From Schizophyllum amplum (Eukaryota; Basidiomycota; Agaricomycetes; Agaricales; Schizophyllaceae): a DNA stretch of 64,000 bases. The notes below the pieces were generated by a model. That model made no database searches and was not told the DNA's origin. It saw only the letters and a program-made list of their open reading frames with translations. This document shows, piece after piece, positions 10,980 to 22,677 of the stretch; positions within the stretch are counted from its first letter, which is position 1, and every line of letters starts with the position of its first letter. The DNA lies in the NCBI GenBank assembly GCA_007026445.1, contig VDMD01000013.1, forward strand, positions 310,001-374,000, in the 5' to 3' direction. Made by a program: the position numbers and the translations under genes.

Positions 10980-13883
10980 TTAGATCGCGCCGACAATTTT
11001 GACAGAGACAGTGGACGCTTGAGCGGTGTCGACCTGATTGTACTACGCATTTAGCTAAAAGGGACTGGCGCTATGGCTAGAGTACTCACCTCATTCGACA
11101 GCTCCGACAGCCACTTGGTCTGCTGAGCCCTGTACTTGGCGAATTCTTTCTTCAGATGGGCGATCGTCTGCTCGTCAAGATGCTTCGCTGCCCGCAGCGA
11201 GCCCACTTCGCTCTGCGCACTCGACAACGCGACCTTGGTCTGCTGCAGCGTATCCTCAAGCGCCGCCTTGCGTGCCTTCTCCGTCTCCGCAAGCTTGTTC
11301 ACTGTCGCCAGCTCATCAAGGACGGCGTTGTGCTGCTGGAGCGAGGTTTCCAGATCGGTGGAGATGGCTGCAAGACGAGCGTCTCGTTCGGCGACCGCGT
11401 CGCGCAGTTGTTTGTTGCTTTCGTCCGCTATATCAACGCGCATGCGCAGGTCGACCGCCTTTGAGGCCTCCGCATCCCGCTCCTTTGCCGCAGAAGTAGT
11501 CTCCTCCCGAGAGGACCCCAATGCGTATTCGAGCTCTTCGACCCTCGCTTGCGTAACCCACACTTTCCCTTCTAGCGTCGAAATTTGTTCCACAAACGCC
11601 TTCAATTGCGCTTGCAGCTCGTCCGCCTGGCGAGCTTTGACGGTGAGCTGGGCATCGCGGTCGGCAACCTGCGCAGTCGTCGCAGCCACCCGCTCACGCT
11701 CCTCCTCGATATCCCGGTTCAAGCGCGCCACCTCCGTCTCGTAGGCATCGGCAACGGCCTGCAGGCGATCGCACTCACTGCGAAGCCGGTCACGGTCTGT
11801 CTCCAATTCCTGCATGTCCTTTTCCGTGGCCACGACCGCATCCTGAAGGGCCTGTAGCTGCTCCCGGAACTGACGTTGGACCTCCATCTTGGCCGTCAAG
11901 GTCCCTTCGAGCTCGCCAAAGAGACGCACGCGCTCTGCATCGGCGGTCGCGAGTGCCAGCGTCAACTCATCTCTGGTCGCCATAGCGGCTGCCATACGCG
12001 CATTGAGATCAGCGAGGGCGCACTGTTGCTCGGAGACAGTGGTGTCCCGCGACACGAGAGTCTCCTGCAGCTCGTCCGCAGTGTCACGGAGGATCTGTTC
12101 CTGCTGCGCGGCGACCACACGAGCAGCCTCGTACTCTGCCGTCGCCTGTTCGCGCTTGCCCTGCAGTTGATCCAACTCCTGGTCCTTGGCGGCAATCATG
12201 CTCTCCATATCAGACACGCGACACCGAGCGTTTTCGATGTCGGCTTCGAGACTGTTTATGATCTGCTCGCGTGCAATGACCTTGTCCTCCAAAGCTTGCG
12301 TGCTTCTCTGCAGACGCAGTTCCGCCGCCGCCGAGGCGCTGCGCACATCGACCAACTCCTGATTCATTGTGGCCAGTTGCTGCTCAAGGCCCGCCATCTT
12401 GATGAGCGCGTCGCGCTCGGCCTGCGACACCTCGTACGCCGATTCCTGCGAAGGCGAAAGCCCTTGCGAGCCAGCGTCCTGCGAAGGTTCGTATTGCGCC
12501 ATGTCGATGTCCGCATGGTGATCGTCGCCGGGCTCGCTGGGCGCAGGAGTAGGCCTTTTCGACAGATGTGAGATGAAGGAGCCCGATTGGGTACGTGACA
12601 TGCCCAGCGGAGCTCGAGGATCTACGCGACTGGCACCAAGCAGTCGCTTCGCTTGCGTCTGAGGCTGCGACTGCGCCTCAGCAGCTGGGGTACTTGGGGG
12701 CGAGATAGTGGGCATGTCCTCCACTGGGGTCGAGGGGCGCGTTGGTTGGTCATCCGTGTCCATCGTGTTGCCCCGATCAGCGATGTTGTGAAGTCCGCCG
12801 ACAGCACTGGCGGAGCCGAGCGTGAGTTGCTGCTCCAAAGCCTCGATGCGTTCACGATAATGCTGGGACTGCTCGCGCAGCCGGGCTTCCGTAGCATCAT
12901 GGCCATCCTCGTCGTCCGACATCTGCGTTAGAGGCGAGTCGCTTCGAAGTGCCTGCTGACGCTCGGTGAGCTCCTCGATTTTAGCCAGCAACTAGATACG
13001 GGTATGTCAATAGACGGCAATTTCGAAAAGGGGGTGTCCTCACCTCTGCTTTGGTCATCCTCGTCAGGGCCTTCGGTCCCTGAGATGCCGCCGCCTGCGT
13101 GCCCATCGACCGGCGAGGAGCCCGAGACGCGCTCGGCAAGGCTGCTTTAGACTTTCGTGGGCGCCCCGTGGAACGACGAGGACGCTTGACAGGAGCGGAT
13201 ATACTATCACCTACATCAGCGTCGTCCGCGCCACTGCCACCAAAATGGACGCCTGATGGGCGGGACCGCTTGCGTGGACTGTGCGACACGAGTCGAATGA
13301 ACATTTCTTGCGCAGCCGGCGACGTCGGAGGGCCCGTTGCTAAATTGAGAGATTTGCGAGCGGCAGTGAACCTGGGCGAATTGGCTTTCAATGCAAGGGA
13401 GGGTTGGTTGATGGAATGAGCGTACGTCTTCGTTGCTTGCGGTGTCACTTGTACGGTGGCAGGCTCAGGGCAATGCTCGAGCATACCCTCTGCGGTCTTC
13501 ATGGAACGTGTTAGAGCGAGCAAGCACACATCGTTGCACAGACTCACCAGATCTTTGACGGCCTTGGCAATATAAGTGTTCGAGTGCGGTCCCATCTTGT
13601 CGCCCCTAGCCTCAGCCGCCTTGTGAACTGTCGGCAAGATCAACATGGACGGACATTCTACGGGCTGCCACCGACCTTGCGCTCTTAGGGATGCCATGTG
13701 AATGCCCCGGGAGCCCTTTCGATGCTCATGTTGCAGCGTTGAGCACGCATCCAATACACCTAATCGCAAGCGTCAATATCTGCGTCAACGAGAAGTACCA
13801 TGATGCTCACGTTCACGATATGTGTACTTTGCCTTGGATGGTGCCTTCGCCTTCGTAGCCTTTGTCGTCTTAGATGCGACCAT
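10980..13883 (-). CDS. Nuclear-type protein: basic N-terminus plus long coiled coil (898 aa)
   Basis: Five exons (13883-13817, 13759-13548, 13496-13044, 12991-11090, 11042-10980) sum to 2,697 nt, exactly 899 codons. The short last exon restores a conserved-looking end, TVSVKIVGAI, which a read-through of the donor at 11089 would miss. Residues 1-95 are Lys-rich and then read HRKGSRGIHMASLR and NTYIAKAVKDL, faintly like a linker-histone-type winged helix. Next come low complexity and an AT-hook-like RPRRSTGRPRKSK. From about residue 300 almost everything is Glu/Gln/Ala-rich coiled coil, more than 450 residues long. The pattern suggests a chromatin- or spindle-associated scaffold. No family is recognised with certainty; the winged-helix idea is inference. 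Confidence 0.72.
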
Positions 13884-14556
13884 GGAATCTGCAGAGTCTG
13901 CGTATAGAAGAGCTGGGATGAGCAGACAGCTAACAAATGTGGCTGGTGGTGGTTCGTGATCAAGTAGTGGTCTGGCAGGGACCAGGACCCTTGGAGCTTT
14001 GTGTAATGACACCGCGCCGCGCGGCTCCGGCACACGTGATCGCATCAAGTCACTTCTCAAGTTCAAGTTCGAGAACAATGGCCGAACTGGCGGCTCCGAT
14101 ATTTTCGTTGGAACCTCAGCTGAGCCTCAGAGTGCCACCCTTTGAACGTAGACAGAGGTCTATACCTGGCATTGAAAGCACCCTTCAATCGAGACAGGGT
14201 GTCATCCCCTCATCGGTGGGAGCGGTGGTCATTCATTTTAATCCATGAAGGGCAGACAAAGGCGATAAAGCCCATGCGTCATACGCAAGGCGAATGCATG
14301 TACATACGATAGGAATGAATGGGAAGCCATGGGAAGGTACCATGACATGCCGTAGCGAGGCTTAGGTGCGGTGGACGCATGACTCTGCAGTACATACGAA
14401 GGATGCGTCGTGTATCCTTGGCCGTCTTAGCTTGCCTCGCGCCGCGGTCGGGCGTTCGTGCCACTCTCTGGCCGCGGCTCACAATACCCGGAAATCAAGA
14501 GCTAGCCACAGCTTGCGATTTCAGAGCCCTGATGCACTTCCCAGATGTATACAAGC
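13884..14556. other. Gap upstream of the coiled-coil gene
   Basis: This gap of about 670 bp holds the coiled-coil gene promoter and the 3' UTR of the monooxygenase gene. Small open frames are present on both strands but none has a motif or splice pattern. Confidence 0.4.
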
Positions 14557-16950
14557 TTATGCACAAAACAGTGTACCTCCATCTTGTGCCCTGACTTGAT
14601 AACTGAGGAATCCCGCAAAATAGGCCTCCACCTCCTTCCATGCTTGCACGCCACAGCCCTTCGCAATCACTCCGACATGCGAGTCTGGCCGCATGACTAC
14701 AACCGCTCCCTCCGACCCTACCCCCCACTTCTCGTGCAGGGGATGCTCAAGGATGTGACCGGCCTCCGGATAGCTTTCGCGGTACGGCGACAGGGCGGGC
14801 TCATCGTCGCAGAAGAAACCGAGCGGCGCGAATATGTGTGACTTGCGCTCGGGAACCGTGAATGGGTGCAGCTTGGGCGCTAGGCCGTGCAGAATGACAT
14901 CGCTGGTGCTCTCTGAAGTCGTGGCGACGACGACACGGAACAGCCCATGCGGTGACGCGTGATACGCACCGGTAATTTGCGGCACGGCGTTATAATCGTG
15001 GGTGTACAGTCTGCGGCCAGGTGGTACGGCGCCATCACTGCCAATCGCCTGCCCCAAGCATAGGGGCATGCACACGGGCAGCGGCTTACAGGCCACGCTA
15101 CCCGTATACTGTGCGAAGATCGATCCGGTGCTGGTGATGTAGTCATCAAGAGCAACGAGGCGATCGGCAGCGTCCTCGGCCTCCAGGTCACCCGCGAGAA
15201 CGAAGATGGTGAACCGACCGTCAAAACGGGGGATGACGGAGCTCAGCACCATGTCCGAGACGCGCGTCGCGGCGGCGGGTTTGAGGCGCGCACCGACGGT
15301 GAGGCCGGGGCGTCCGACCACAAACTCGGTTTTGTCGTCGGCGCCGACAGCGAGGAAAGATGGGGAATAAGCGATCGTGGCACCGGCTTGATACTGCGAG
15401 AAATCAATCTCGTTGAAGGGTGGAAAGATAGTGCAACCTAAACGCACCGCAGAATAGCTCAACTGATACGCAAACAGGCGGTGAAGCCACTCGGCGCCTT
15501 TCTCTGACGAGAGACCGGCAACGCTGTGCTTCTCGAGACCAGCATACATGGCGACGAGTGTGCGATCGATGGTGATGAGCTTTTCGGCGACAGGGTAGCG
15601 CTCGGACGAGTACGTGGCGAGGATTGCGGGGTCGGCAAGACCCTTGACGACGTATGCGAGCTTCCAGCAGAGATTGTGCGCCTCCATGATCGCTGTGTTC
15701 AGCCCAAGGCCGGCTGAAGACCGTGAATAAGTTGAAGTCGAATTTAGGAAGATTTGAGTACTGACTTCGTGGCGAGTGGGTATGGCAGCAATCGCCGAGG
15801 AAGAACAGGCTATCGTCGTTGACGCTGTATGCATTGATGAGGCGCTGACTGACTGTATGGGGAGGCCATCAGCACGCGTCCCAATCGTACAATCAATAGC
15901 AGACGAACCATCGTAGGACGACCACCAGTTGACGTCGTCCCATTCCACGGTGTACGGGTGGAACATTTCTTTTATGATCGGAATTACATCCTCCTGCTGG
16001 ACCTCAATCCGGTTCCTGTTCTCGATCTGTATGTCGAATCTACACGACGGTTTGCCATCTATTGGCTCCCGCGGGATGACTAGGATGATGCCCCTCTTCG
16101 AGCGGTTAACGCTGCGCGTAACGTGAGCGATAAACTCATAACTGCGTGGCAAGGGTACACACCAGACTCGCTCCAAATCCGGATGATTGCTGCGGACGCC
16201 CACAGCATCGAACACACACCATGTGATTGGCTGCAGTTCACCCTGTAGAGCAACACCCAATGGCTTGGCCCAGCGCCGTACGGCGCTTCTGGCACCGTCA
16301 GCGGCTATGACATACTTTGCTCGTATGTTGCGCGTCCCGCCAAGGGCAGAATCTTCCGTTTCAGCTGTGCTTTCGAGCGAGATCGCGTACGTATTGTCCG
16401 CCCGCTCCATGTCCACGAAGGCGGTATTCCATTGCACGGCGAGATTAGGATCATGTTGCTGGGCATCGCTAAGGAGGATATGCTCGACGAGCCCCTGCCG
16501 CAGGAGCAGGCAATAGTTTTTGTCGAAGTCGTATGCATGCGGGAAGAGACGCGCTGACGCGACGCGTTTGCTGTTCTCGCCGTCCATCTCCCAGTAAGCA
16601 CGGCCAAAGATTTTCTTTGCTACGTGTTCGGCTTGCTCGATGGGTATGCCGAGAGACTCGGTATAATCAGGAATAAATGACTGGCGCACGAAGGTTGTAA
16701 CTCACTTGCCAAATTTCCATTACTCTCAACTGGATTGCGTCGCCTCTGCCGAACTGGTGGCTGGCGTAGTCAGTTGCGTCGCATATGAAGGTCTTGATTC
16801 CCATTCTAGCCAGCACAACGGCCGACATGATTCCTGCTGGACCTGGTACATGGCGTATGAGCAAACGATCGACGCGGGGCCAGGTACATGCTAACCAGCG
16901 CCGATGATAGCAACATCGTACGTCTCCTGGCCGCCGACATTGGCCGCCAT
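14557..16950 (-). CDS. FAD-dependent aromatic monooxygenase (phenol 2-monooxygenase family)
   Basis: A flavoprotein of the PheA/TfdB class that hydroxylates phenolic rings using NAD(P)H and O2. Exon 1 (16950-16896) and exon 2 (16842-16706) join to give the Rossmann motif VAIIGAGPAGIMSAVVLARM. A 49-nt intron then joins VMEIWQ to SLGIPIEQAEHV. The second FAD motif becomes visible only when two further introns are removed: FFLGDCCHTHSPR (about 15775-15815) followed by TGLGLNTAIMEAHNLCWKLA. The frame also happens to stay open across these introns. VIAADGARSAVRRW is the DG motif. The C-terminal 200 residues (RPGLTVGARLKPA onward) form the thioredoxin-like domain, with VVVMRPDSHVGV near the end. 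In wood- and litter-decay fungi such enzymes act on lignin-derived aromatics. The donor of the third intron is uncertain. Confidence 0.88.
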
Positions 16951-17816
16951 GATGTGGTGCGAGTGGGGAATGAGATGACCTTCTCAGGCGCGGCCAGCGA
17001 GTCTTATAGTCACGGATTATGAGTGGGTTGGTCCTTGCCTACCGCGAGGCTTCCGCGTATAATGGGGGGTCCGTATTTGAAAACGGGGAGGCCAGAATGC
17101 GATGGCAACTCTCGGGGTCAATGTGCTTTCCGACGGATGCAAGGAGATCGCACGCCTAGGCATTGCGCGTCCTTATTCCTCAGCGGTACATGATCAGTTG
17201 GAGAAGAGTCCGCCGCTCGATCGAGATTCGAGGGTCGAGGCAGACATGAAGGACGTCCATATGTGGCTACAGAGATGCCAGTTGGCGCAGATGGGAGCGA
17301 AGAAGTTGAGCATGCGCGTTCCCGGAACGAATCAATAGAACATCGTCGATAGAAAGGCGTGCGGGCTGTGCGGCGAACCCAGGCGTAAGGATGCTGAGTC
17401 AAGGCAGGCTATACCTCCCCGTTGAGCAGATGAGAAGCTTTTTGCATAATCATAGAGTGCAGGGCGGGTGTTTTTAGCCGCACTTGAAGTGCGGAGGGCA
17501 GCGACGGACGTGAAGTTGAAGATGCAATGACGAAGACTGGCCGCTCGGAAGCTCGATCCGGCCGATAGTCCCGATGTATAAAGCATGAATTCATGCAGCG
17601 GTCCCGCAAGTCTCTCCCTTTGAGGTGCCCTCTGAGTCTCACTGGCCCGGTGATTGGTAGGGATAAGGGAAGGCCTCAAGTGACAAGAACGCCTTGAGAA
17701 CGCCTCAACCAGAAAATGCGGTTCCGGTCGGCAATACGGTCCGCAATCCGAAGCGATCGGGTTGTTCAATTTGAAGATTCCCATTGTTCTCTGTCAGCGC
17801 CATTGTACTTTGCAAG
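16951..17816. promoter_or_regulatory. Divergent gap, monooxygenase / NOC4
   Basis: The two start codons are 866 bp apart. Open frames of up to 150 codons occur (for example 17332-17784 on the minus strand), but none shows a domain, codon bias or splice signals, so I treat this as promoter and 5' UTR sequence. It lacks obvious repeats. Confidence 0.4.
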
Positions 17817-19964
17817 ATGCCTCCCTCCCTACCACCTCCCTCCAAGAAGCGCAAAGTCCAGGAGAGCAAGAAAGTCAAAGAAATACAGCACCTTGAACAA
17901 GTCCTTACGGATGCCATCTCCTCCAACACTTCCCTGAACCCTCTCGCGGATCTCGTCGATCTCGCGTCCAAGGCATCGGACCCTCAAGATTGCTCAAAGG
18001 CAATATATGCGCTCTATCGTGTCTTTGTCCTACTATTCGGCCAGCGCAAACTCGAAGTAGATGGGGGCGAAGCAGCAGCGGCCGTAAAGACATGGATCCG
18101 CGACCAGATGAATCGCTATGTGAATGTCGTGGGCGCGCTGCTCAGGCATGAAGAGAAAGTACTGCGGGTGCGTATCTATACTCTTATGCCGTACACGGTA
18201 CTGACGTGAACACAGACGTCTGCTCTGCAAATATTGTTCTCCCTGCAGAAGCATCTCTCCTCTTCCATCTCCGCGCCTTCCAAGCCTCAGTTCCACGTAT
18301 CACATTTCAAGAAGATTGTGTCTTTCCTGCTTCTGGCCCCCCCAGAACATTCTGCGCCCCTAGACCCGGACGTCTTGCAGGAGTTCCACGAGAAGTGGTT
18401 CAGCGAGAACGACGACATCCGATGGTTCTTTTTGCGCGAAGCCGCGTATGTGAACAATACGCACTTGCTTGCGCAATTCTCACATCTTTGTAGCACGCTT
18501 CTCAATACACATGCCGACGACAATGAACTCCCCGCCAATCTCCTACCGTCCTCCAGCGCCTTACGACCTTTCCCACTGAACAGGCCGAGCTCAATTCCTG
18601 GTGGGTTTCCGAGCTCGGAGCGAAGCCCCCAAAAACGAAAAGAAGCAAGGCCGGCGCAGACGATGACTCTGATGAAGAGGAGAAACCTGCTGGAGGCGAC
18701 GAAGACGACGACGACTGGCGCAAATTCTTCGACGACGAGCCCGCTGCGAAGGACGCCAAGACGCCTGCGGTCTCAGCCCGCCTACACAACATGACGATTC
18801 ACCAGTCGCTGCACTCGCTCTCCTCACACCGTGCGGTGTTCACGCGCGCATGGCTGACCCTTCTGCCCCGGCTGACGGTGCGCGACGACCCGGAGACGAG
18901 CCGCGCACTTGCAGTGCGCGCTCTGAACGTCATGCATCGGGGCGTGCTGCCGCATCTCACGCGCGCGGTTCTGGTCATGGACTGGATTGCGGCATGCGTA
19001 GACTACGGTGGCTCGCCAGGCTTGCTCGCGCTCAATGCGCTCTTCGTGCTGATGAAGGAGTACAACCTGGACTACCCATTCTTCTATACGCGATTATACG
19101 CGTTCTTGGACCGGGATGTGCTGCACTTGAAGCACCGGGCGCGGTTCTTCCGCATGACGGAACTCTTCCTCAGTTCGACGTGAGTGTCCGATGCTGTCAA
19201 TCGCGGCATTCGAGTCTGACCGTTTTATTCAAATTCTGCAGTCATCTTCCAGCGACCCTACTGGCGTCATTCATCAAGCGCCTTGCGCGGCTGTCGCTCA
19301 ACGCCCTCCCGCCGCCATCGTCATGGTTATCCCGTTCACCTATAACATCCTCAAGCGGCATCCGAAGCTCATGCCCATGATTCATCGAACAGATCACGAT
19401 GGCGCGGAACAAGGTCAGTGTCACCGTCCTCTGCATACCTGCCTCGTTACTTGCACATTGTTTCGCCGGCTGCATCTCCCTCTTCGTCTTCTGGGTCATG
19501 CCTCTCCGTCCTCTTGATTTCCTCGTCCTCTGCATACCCCGTCACACACGATTGACACAGGTCGCAGACCCTTTCCTCACCGGCGAGCCAGACCCGCAGC
19601 TCACCCACGCGCTGGCGAGCTCGCTCTGGGAGCTCGCGACGCATCGGGAGCACTACCATGCCGGAGTGTCAACGTTGGCGAAGATATTCTCGGAGGCGTT
19701 CACGAAGCCGAGTTACGCGATGGAAGATTTCCTGGACCATACGTATGGGACGGTGAGTGGAATGAGGCAGTATACTATGCCTGGCATGTTGCTCATGTGT
19801 TTGTCGCGTAGCTCTTCGAGACGGAGGTGAAGCGCAGGATCAAAAAGGAGCCTGCTCTGGCTATCGAGCTCGGCAAAAACCTCGACGGGCTCTTTCCGGT
19901 TGTGCAGGAGGATCGGCCGCCGCTCGAGGGCGGTATTGTGCAGGATTTGTGGGTGTTCGCGTAG
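17817..19964 (+). CDS. NOC4: NOC4, ribosome biogenesis (40S nucleolar complex), with apparent frameshifts
   Basis: Noc4 pairs with Nop14 in the SSU processome and is needed for 40S subunit maturation. The start MPPSLPPPSKKRKVQ (17817) carries a nuclear-localisation-like KKRK. Signature blocks follow: DDIRWFFLREAA (18413-18450), an acidic linker, VLVMDWIAACVDYGG (18969-19013), MKEYNLDYPFFYTRLYAFLD, HLKHRARFFRMTELFLSST, HLPATLLASFIKRLARLSLN, FTYNILKRHPKLMPMIHR, and SYAMEDFLDHTYGT with TEVKRRIKKEPALAIEL at the end. Introns are of normal size. Two places need a one-base frame change that no intron provides cleanly: near 18550 (after NELPANLL) and near 19310 (after RLARLSLNA). Either the assembly has indels or this allele is broken. 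Human NOC4L shows the same block order at the second site. Confidence 0.92.
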
Positions 19965-19987
19965 GCACGATACAATGTATCATCTGG

Positions 19988-21418
19988 CTAGCGAGTCCCT
20001 ACCCAACCTACTAGCGAGCCCACCAGTGCAATCCCAAGCCATGATCTGCACTTCCTGTAAGTGCTTTCCCAAGATGACGAGTCCGCTTGCTGTTCCGACG
20101 ACATATTCCGCGATGCTATACTGTTGATTGTCGCTGCTTCTGCAAGCGGCGGCGATGTCTGATGATTTGGCAGGTCGTCCACCGGTGTCGAGTCTACAAC
20201 CATATCGGCGACATTCTGCATGACTTCGACCTGGGCGACACCGCCAAAGAAGTCCGTGATGAGGGCGCCGTCGACGGGCCGATTGAACAAATCGCTTCGA
20301 ACGCCGGGGTGCGAGCGAATCTTCTCCACATCGTAATGGTCAAACTGCCAAACAATTCGTTCAGGAAGAAGGAGAGCGAGATGTAATGCACACGTACGAA
20401 GTCTTGCATCGTTAGAGGACTCGTCTTGTTGATGCCTTCGAGGTACTTCAGGACATAGTGAGTGTAGCTGTCGATGACGGCTATTCCAAGGTCCGGGTCG
20501 TTCTCGTGCTGAGTAGACTGGTTTAGGAGAAGTACGCAGATGCCAGAGGGGTAGACGTACGGAGTACGAGTTTTCGTCTAACAGAGACGACCCCGTCGCG
20601 AGTATGTTCGGCGAGTAGAACTTCGAGTACATCGTGTTCGCCTGGCAAGTGTCGATCATGAAGAAGATCTCGTTATACCGCCGCTTCTCGTGCATCTGCG
20701 CGAACGCGTCCGCGATGTCGAAGGCGCTGATTTCCTCGGTGTCCTGGAACTTCAGGAACTCGTTCCCGCCGTGTCCGGTCATGTAAATGAATATGTTCGA
20801 GCGGTCATCCGTGAGTAGGCGCTTCGAGCGTGGCACGGATGGGTCTACTCTGCCTGTTGAAGTTGAGGGTTCGCACGACGTGTCAGACCGAGGGTGTGCT
20901 TACCAGTGAGCACGCGAATAAAGTTCTCGACGGTGACCTCGTAGCCGCGATAGTCCACCTCGACGTTGTCGCCATATAAATCGAGCTTGCAGCCCTTCTC
21001 CGCGTACACACTCCCAGGGAACTTGTTGCGCGAATTGCAGGCAGCGTCATCGCCGAGCATGAGGATAATGTTCGAATCGGGGATGCCCAGATGCTTCACC
21101 GTCCGGTACCTGCGCGTTTGGGGTCAGGAAGTTTACCTGCAAGAGAAGGATTCGCTCACATGCCCAAGGCATTGGCCATGTGCTTGAACACGGTGAGACG
21201 CTTGCAAGTTAGGCGGGAAAGGCGCTTACTCTGTAGTTAAACCAGTAGCGCGAGGCGCAGACGAGGACCGCCCAGTTATTGGTGTGCGTAGACGTAGTGG
21301 GGGGTGCCACAGTCTCATTCTCAGCGAAGAACTCGCGTACTGCGTCTTCTTGAGAGTTGGCAGCGCATCCCCAGATCCAGCCCGAGACCAGGAGAAGCAG
21401 GTGAATGGGCAAGCGCAT
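19988..21418 (-). CDS. GPI8: GPI-anchor transamidase catalytic subunit (GPI8/PIG-K)
   Basis: A caspase-like C13 cysteine protease of the ER that swaps the C-terminal signal of precursors for a GPI anchor. The N-terminus [17 protein letters not shown] is a signal peptide. After it, [17 protein letters not shown] begins the peptidase fold. The catalytic His lies in [15 protein letters not shown] (about 20750-20790) and the catalytic Cys in [17 protein letters not shown] (about 20620-20675). Other family blocks are [36 protein letters not shown] ([17 protein letters not shown]) and [16 protein letters not shown]. The C-terminus ends in a weak hydrophobic segment ([15 protein letters not shown]). 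At least six short introns interrupt the gene. It is essential in yeasts. It starts 182 bp from the SAP30BP gene, head to head. Confidence 0.94.
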
Positions 21419-21600
21419 TCTGAATCGTTTCAATCCGTACTTCCTGACTCTCTGTGTTCCCTTGTGAGCGCTCTCGGTAGCTGTTACGATTATGAGGATG
21501 GCATAAGTGATTGAAGAAGGTGAAGAGGTTGAGGAGGGCGAAGTTGAGAGGATGGAAGTCACGTCGGCCCGTTCGCTCCTTGCCTCCGACTATCATCATC
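21419..21600. promoter_or_regulatory. 182-bp bidirectional promoter, GPI8 / SAP30BP
   Basis: Both start codons face outward from this segment, so transcription of the two housekeeping genes must begin within it or just inside the flanking 5' UTRs. I see no clear TATA box. Confidence 0.6.
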
Positions 21601-22677
21601 ATGCTAGGTTCGTTCCCGTACACCTCTCACTTCACTCGCATTGACCGCCTCGCAGGCCTCTCTGCATACGACGATGATTCCCAGAGCGATTCCGAGCATC
21701 CCTCGACGTCTAAATTGAATGTGAGAATTTCCAACGCCAGCTTGTCTTAGCCGTTTCCCTGTTTCTGGCTGCCTTTCTTTCCGGGCAGGATCAGTCACGC
21801 AAACCAGGCGCTCATCCGCCAGCAGAAGGTGCGCCCCCACCATTTTCTTCGAATTCGTCTCTTGCTGACATGCAGACGCAGCCCGACGCAAGACGACGCA
21901 AGTGATCATCCGCAAGCCCGCCAAGGCCAAGAACCACCAGCGCACGCAACCAGCAGACGAGATCGTTGCCGAGGCGTCCCCTCAGCAGGGCTCCGTTCCT
22001 CCGGAAACGGCGGCGGGGCCCTCGCAGCCCTCGGCGACACCTGAACTCTCTGATGAGCTCTCGCGTATACGAGAGCTCCTTCAGCCGCCGCCTATCCCAG
22101 GCGTCGCAGACTGGGGCATTCCGCCTGCATCCACAGAGCCATGCGACCCTGCTCTCGAGGTGCACTCCTACGATGGCCATAATATAGTTCTGTGTATTGA
22201 TTGATTATATCACAGACCAAACTCGCCCAATTCCACACCCTCAAGCGCGACCCAATAAACCCGCGGCACTTTAACGACTCGCTCATGTCCAACCGCTCGT
22301 TCCGCAACCCGCATCTGTACACAAAGCTCGTCGAGTTTGTCGACGTCGACGAGCGGGTGACCAACTTCCCGCGCGGGCTCTGGGATCCGTACGACGTGCA
22401 ACCGGAGTGGTATGCGGACTACATAGGTGCGTAGCTATCAATGATACCTGTCCTCCCGTGGTGATCTTCTTCTCACACAGCGGAAGTGCAGAAGGCACGT
22501 GCAGAAAAGGCGGACAAGGAGCCGGCGGGCAAGCGCTCGCAAATCAGCTTCACCAGCGCCAAGTCCTCCTCGTCGAAGACGGAGAAGAAGGACACGGGGC
22601 CGTACAACCCGTATCTGCACGCGTACAAGTCGCAAGACCGCCACCGACAGGACCGGGGGAAGAAGACGAAGTGGTAG
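21601..22677 (+). CDS. SAP30BP/HCNGP-like transcription or splicing regulator
   Basis: A homologue of SAP30-binding protein (HCNGP), a nuclear factor linked to Sin3-histone deacetylase repression and to splicing. The start is [20 protein letters not shown], followed by the typical [12 protein letters not shown] acidic-serine stretch. The family core follows in order: [13 protein letters not shown] (22088-22126), [58 protein letters not shown] and PEWYADYI. The C-terminus is basic ([12 protein letters not shown]). Five exons with 50-70 nt introns are evident. One intron splits the DPALEV/TKLAQFH region and another separates YADYI from the [13 protein letters not shown] helix. The core motifs are close to the animal protein, so the call is secure. 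Confidence 0.92.

Noticed and set aside
11136..12571. Long plus-strand open frames opposite the coiled-coil gene
   Set aside because: They are antisense shadows of a strongly biased Glu/Gln/Ala-rich coding strand, and have no motifs or splice logic.
17332..17784. 150-codon minus-strand frame between monooxygenase and NOC4
   Set aside because: No domain, no splice signals and no codon bias; it lies where the NOC4 promoter is expected.
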